Of a DNA stretch of 64,000 bases, positions 55,001 to 61,000 are shown piece by piece. The DNA comes from Tanytarsus gracilentus (taxonomy: Eukaryota; Arthropoda; Insecta; Diptera; Chironomidae), in the NCBI GenBank assembly GCA_038502055.1, contig JAXRKN010000045.1:5602501-5666500 (forward strand), in the 5' to 3' direction. How positions within the stretch are numbered: the first letter of the stretch is position 1; each line of letters starts with the position of its first letter. Below the pieces are notes generated by a model that did no database searches, was not told the DNA's origin, and was given only the letters and a program-made list of their open reading frames with translations. The position numbers and the translations under genes are program-made.

Positions 55001-58000
55001 TTTTACTTTCATCGTTCAACGATCCACTTCATCCTTAACAAGCAATTCTTTTATCCATTTTTTGTTCCACTTTTATTTCCAATTTCACAATCTTCGTTTG
55101 ATTAAAGCAAAAAAAAAACTTGATGAACCTTCACAAAGCAGAGGTCGTTAGCACACGAAACGGTTCAATAATTCTTCAACCTCTCAATCATTAGCCATCC
55201 TATTGATGAAACAAACGAGCAATGAAGCGATAAAGCGCATAAATGAGCACAATTTGCAGATTTTTTTCGCTCTTTAAGAAATTTAAATGATTTTCTTTCA
55301 TAACCGTTAAACGCCCACCATAATTCTGTTGAAGTGAAAAGGAGACCAACAATTACGAATGCGAAATGGCCAGTGAAGAGGCAAAGAAAATTAAATTACA
55401 ACTGAACAGAGAAATTACTTTAATTATTTCTTCCTTCTTGCATTTTTTTCTCACGAAGATGAAGGGACTAGACACTTGGTTCAAAAATTATAAATTAATT
55501 TTATGAAAGGTAAATTAGCACTCAAGTGGCTCTTCCCTCTCCGGCATCGCAATAAGTTTCATTCATCTTCACAGCAGCGAAGAGAGAAATGCGAAAATGA
55601 GGGTAAAAGTAACAACTTCCTTTAATTTTTAATGTTGGGAAATTAAGGCGCGAATTTCCTTCCCACTCAAATTCACCATAACATTTTCTATTTTTGGAGA
55701 GTGTAAATGTCCATCCAACAGCGTGACCGCTCATTAGCAAATTAAAGCGCAAATGATGACTACTTTAAGAATTATTTTCCACCCCTACTCGAAGCAATAA
55801 TTAACACAATCCAGTGAACATTAATTGACCTTAATGTGTCGTCAATGCTTAGTGAAGTCGTCAAGAATTGATTGTTGCACAGCTGCTGAGCAAGAGTTAA
55901 TGAGCATCGAGTGATTATGATTGCCATATTAAAGCTATTCGAAGAAGTTGAAATGCTATTGAACTGCGTGTGAAGAATATTGACTCGAATAAAGTCAAAC
56001 TTGAAAAACTTTCTAGACATTAAATTTTTTGCTTGAATATTTAAATATCCATGAGTTACTCACGCCTGACTGCAAAATTGCCGAAACTCATTTCAATTAG
56101 CCTCCACTTAAGAATTAAAATAATTAGTGATAATTAAGATGTCTTTACGAATTAAGTTCGAAGGTAGCAGACTGTGAAAATGAAAGCTTCTCGCTTGTAA
56201 TTTCAATAATTTAAATGCTCATCCAAGCCTGAAGCGTTTGATTATAATCCGCCAACATGTTTCGGTGAAAAAATACATCAGAGAGGCGTGACGGGGGGGA
56301 TTTTGACCTTTGTGATTTATTCAAAAGGTTGAAACACGTGTTATAACTTTAGAGCATAAATTAAGTTCTCGTTTGATAGCTTAAAGCATGGATCTCCAAT
56401 CATGCATATTTTGGTATTTTCAAATCGATTAAAAAGTTCATCGATAGAAAATTTAAAGACATCATTTGCAGTTTGTTCATTTTCAAGATTCGAGAGAAAA
56501 TATGGTTTAATTAATTGAATTAAGAACTTCGTGATAACTTAATTTCTTCATTTAATTGCATTGAATTCGTGATGTCACAGTACGAGAGGGATTTTTGTTG
56601 TTCATAAATATTAGCTCTACATTTTTTGGGGAAGAAACGCCTCGAGGGTTTGAAATAAATACACGAGATAATAAAAAGGGGATGGACACTTGAGAGTTAA
56701 TTGAAATAAAATTAATGTATTTAAAAAAATGAAAATGAAAATTATTAAATAAAACCAGTGTCCACTCCTTGTTTATTTCATGATAAGACTCTCATCTAAA
56801 GCTCGCTATCTCTTTCTCATTCTCTTTAATACCAAACTCCAGGATAATTAAATTTTTCTCCTCCACTCACTCACTCTTTGCTGCGAGATCCAGTGACTAT
56901 GCACTCGATGTATAAATCATTGTGAAACAATTCTCGGCACTGAGAGCGAATGAAAAAAAGAAGGAAAAAGTTTTAATTAAATTTATTTTTTCATTTTTCT
57001 CATTTCGACTCTTGCTTCCTTCTCTCATGGTGCTCATCTGTTCTATGCTGACGCTGTTGGATGATATTAACTATACATGTTCACAATTCCCAAATGGACA
57101 CAAACTATGCAGTTTCGCCACGCTGCAAACCTGGAACGGAACAAATGTCAATGGGTGCTCTGAATATGCAGTCGCTAGCCGTTAAATGTGAGGTAGATGC
57201 TGATCCAGCGGATCATGTAAAATTCGCATGGACTTACAATAATACGAGAAATGTTTCACCTGTAAGTACATGCTTAACTTATGAATAATGCTTTCTGTAA
57301 ATGGTGGATGAGTGTAAATGAAAAAGTTCTTGCGGAGAATCTTGAGTTTAATTTTTTAAAAATTCTTTAAATTGCTTTTGAGAAAAATAAAAATCTTTTC
57401 AAAATTTGAAAGCTGTCAAAAAAATTTCTTAACTTTTACAGAGCTTCAAAATATATCAGAAGCTCTAAATTTAAGCTTTTTTAAAACATTTTCACTCAAA
57501 ATCCTCCACAAGGACAGATGTGTAAAGGTAAATGATGATTGCAATCTCTAAAGAAAAGCAACGAGAGAAAAAACTTTTTTCATCTCCTTTTGTTTGAAGC
57601 ATGAATGTGCAATGGGGAAAATAGAGTGGATGATGTTCACTCGAGTAAAATTACAATTTTCACATGAAAATTGCAGTAAGCAATAAAGTGGAACAGAATA
57701 AGAGATTAAATTCTATTGTGCGAACGGAATTATTATGGAAAGTTATTCTAATCTTAATTTTCGTCCAACAGGTTCCATCGTCACGAATTAACTCGCATGG
57801 ATTGCTCAGTACAGTCGCTCACATGCCACAGTCCGAGACCGACATCATAACGCTCGCGTGTTGGGCTGAAAATGCCATCGGTCGACAAAGTCATCCCTGT
57901 CTCGTGCACATCGTACCTGCTCGTGAGTATTTTCCTGTATTGTCGCGGCAAAAACAAAAATATTTTTTCTTCACAGGCGTACCCGATACACCGCGTTTGT

Positions 58001-61000
58001 GCGAATTACGCAATGACAGCGTAATGGAAGTAATTTGTCAAGCCGGACACGATGGTGGTCTACAACAGCACTTCATTCTCGAAGCCATCGGTGCTACATC
58101 TAGCTACTTTAATAATTTAGACTCAACACGTAGTACACATGAGATTGTAGATAATGAAATATCAACGATGAATGACCAAGTGAGTAATTAGAGACTCAAG
58201 CATTTACAAATGAGATAAATGGATGATAATGATGCAATCATTACGGAGTGATGACACTTATTTATTGCTCTGTTTTCTCAAAATGTCCTAAAACGATTTG
58301 TTGCAGTGAGAGTGAAAATGGAAATTTTACTGTTGCTCACTTTTTAAGACTTATCACATTTCCCTCCCGAGTTGCGTCAACAAACACAAATTTATATCCA
58401 TTTCTTTTCTTATTACCCGAAAAATTGCATTCATTTTCACTTCTGCTTCCCGCTCAAGTGTAGTTGAATGTTGCTTTTATTTGAGCAATTTATCATTCAG
58501 TTGACATGACCTTGTACTGATTTATGTCTTTTGTGTCTCTTCTTTTTTTCTCATTTACCAACGATGCGATACACACGAACACGCCTCTACGCACATCCCT
58601 TTCAAACCATTGTCGTCATCTTCGCTTCGTTCTCTCGACTGACATGATGACACCATAAATTCAGGCTACGTTGGCTCCATTAGTGAGAATTCAAGAAAAT
58701 GTGCCTCAATTCAAATTGCCCCCGTTGGAGCCGGGTCGCGATTATCAGTTCACGGTCTATGCGGTAAATGCGAAAGGACGCAGTGAAAATTATCTCTTTG
58801 ATCGTGTGCGAATTGGATCCCTGATACCGCCATACGGTATGTGTATGTGCAATAATTTTCTTCTAATGACAAATTAAGCTAATTGAAAACTCTTGTTTAG
58901 ATGAGACGATTATATCCGAGGATCCAACGCCAGCTGAAACCTCGAATCAAGCTAAAAATAGAAAAATTTCACTTCAACAAAATCTTCAGTCGCAAACAAT
59001 AGTGTTAGCCGCATTAGTGCTGGCCGCAGGAATCATAATCTCATCAGTCATTGTTGTCGGATGCATTGCGGTGTGTCGTGTGAGACGACCAAAACCACCT
59101 GAACCGGAAGAAGTTAGAAAGAGAATCAAGTAAGAAAGATTGCATCGACAAAATTTTAATTTTTTATGTCAAAAAATTCAAAAAATCTGAAAATTTAAAA
59201 ACTTCTAAAATTTTACTAATTTAATCTTTCAATTCTCAGACCCGTTCGAACGGATGTTCCATCGATGTATGCCGAGGACGATACTGAAGATGAACGGCAT
59301 TATCAGCAGCAACAACAATCCGACTCACGATGCAGTCGTGCGTCAACAATTCGAAGTACTCGCTACGTATCGGAAGGATTTGTGCAGTACTCACAGCCAT
59401 CGCTGAATGGTACGACTTACACAGATGAGCGATATATTCCATGTTTGATTGTTTTAAGGCCTACACAAACGCTTGCTGGCTCTTCTTCTTTATTTCACGC
59501 TTGATTATTCCTGTTAACATCATTCTTCGAATTTATTCATGTACGAATGCCATTTTTTCTCTCTCATTTCCATTCAAATCTTCTTTTTGCATGTTCTTGT
59601 TTTTCATTTGGTAAAATTGCATGCTTTCATCTGTAAAAAAGTACTTAAGGGAAGAGTTTTGGACAAAAGAGAAAAATGCGAGGGTTTTACAAAAAAAAAA
59701 TTAAATGGGAGTTGGGACATTTTGCGTGCATCAAAAATTCGTGGGTAAGGGTGAAAAAAATATAATTTTCCATTTGCAAAAATAAATCGTTTGAGTTCGG
59801 AAGAAAGTTTTGTAATTCTGTAAATATTTCGTCAAAATATTTAAATTAATTCCGGTAAAAATAATTTCAATCGTAATTTTTTACAACTTTTAATTTCATT
59901 TTTCATGAAATTTATTTTGATTTTAAAAAAGTTTTGATCAAAAGTTCAGAAAATTTCCATTCAACTTTTAATTTTTTTTCGATTTTTAAGCACGCTCCAA
60001 TAATTTTGAATGAAACATTTTTCTGTGATATTTTTTAGCTTTAAATTATTTTTCCCAGTTAACAATGGAGACTAAAAGAGTCACTCGTAGAAAATTCATG
60101 CATCGCTGTGCCCTTTGCATGCATTATAACATTTTTAAGTCCCTGAATGCTTTTGTTCTGTCACGAATGAGGGGAAAGAACTCGGTTGAGAATTAGCTTT
60201 TCGTGTTTTTTTGTCATCGTCTCGCAGCATGCAAGCAGTTAAAAGAGAATTGAGGAATTTCACCTCCGCGTTTACCGCACACCGAGAACGAAAACATGAT
60301 GAGAGAAATAAAAAAAGTTTTATGAGTGCAACAAATTTCACAGAGATTTTTTCTCTCATTGTCTCGAGCATTTTTCGAAAAGGCAGAGAGAAAAAAGTTG
60401 CAGAAAAGCAGCAGGAAGAGTTGAAAAAAATGCTTTGTTCATAAGTCACAGAAAAATACTTTTTCTCTATGTGAGTGCGACAGGAAACTTTTTTTATGCA
60501 ATGAATAGCGAGAAGGGAAAAAGTTTCCATTTTATGCACAGTTGCTAACACAAACAAATTGCAAGTTGTTAAGCACACGCCAGGTGCAATCATCGGCAGT
60601 TAACAAATAAACAAGTTTTGTATGAATGGGATCGGAAAGAAAGTTAGGTGACAATCTCCAAGTGAGAGTTTTTACCAAAAAGTTTTTATAAGCTTTAAAA
60701 GCTTGATAATTCAAAAAGCATCGAATTGTGACAAAATTTGCAAAAAAAAATAAATTTTGTGCAATTTATCTGACTCCCCCACTTAATTTCGGTTGGATTT
60801 TGTGACACTGATCGCTGTAGAAAAATATTTACTTTATTTCTTAATGAACTCACCTTCAAGCAAGGACTGAAAATTTTCCCTTGATGTTGTGTTGTTTTTC
60901 TACCTGAATCTTCTTTTCTTAGACCTTCTTAAAATTCTATTCGAAGTTAATTAGAAAGAAAAATTTCGCTTTATAAAATTAATTTCTCGGCTAAAAGTAT

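Larger units (their letters stand above)
51469..57112. other. Intron 7, containing several repeats
   Basis: A 5.6-kb intron between Ig4 and Ig5. It holds two short inverted-repeat elements (51732-51856 and 56675-56771), a 166-bp tandem duplication and the 1.7-kb foldback element B. No coding exon was recognised between exons 7 and 8; the reading phase (1 to 1) and the domain order need none. Confidence 0.6.

Noticed and set aside
57000..57112. Using the upstream ATG (57061) as a start of exon 8 coding
   Set aside because: The TATGCAG acceptor at 57106-57112, the phase match to exon 7 and the family motif SPRCKPG place the exon start at 57113. The upstream codons are intronic.
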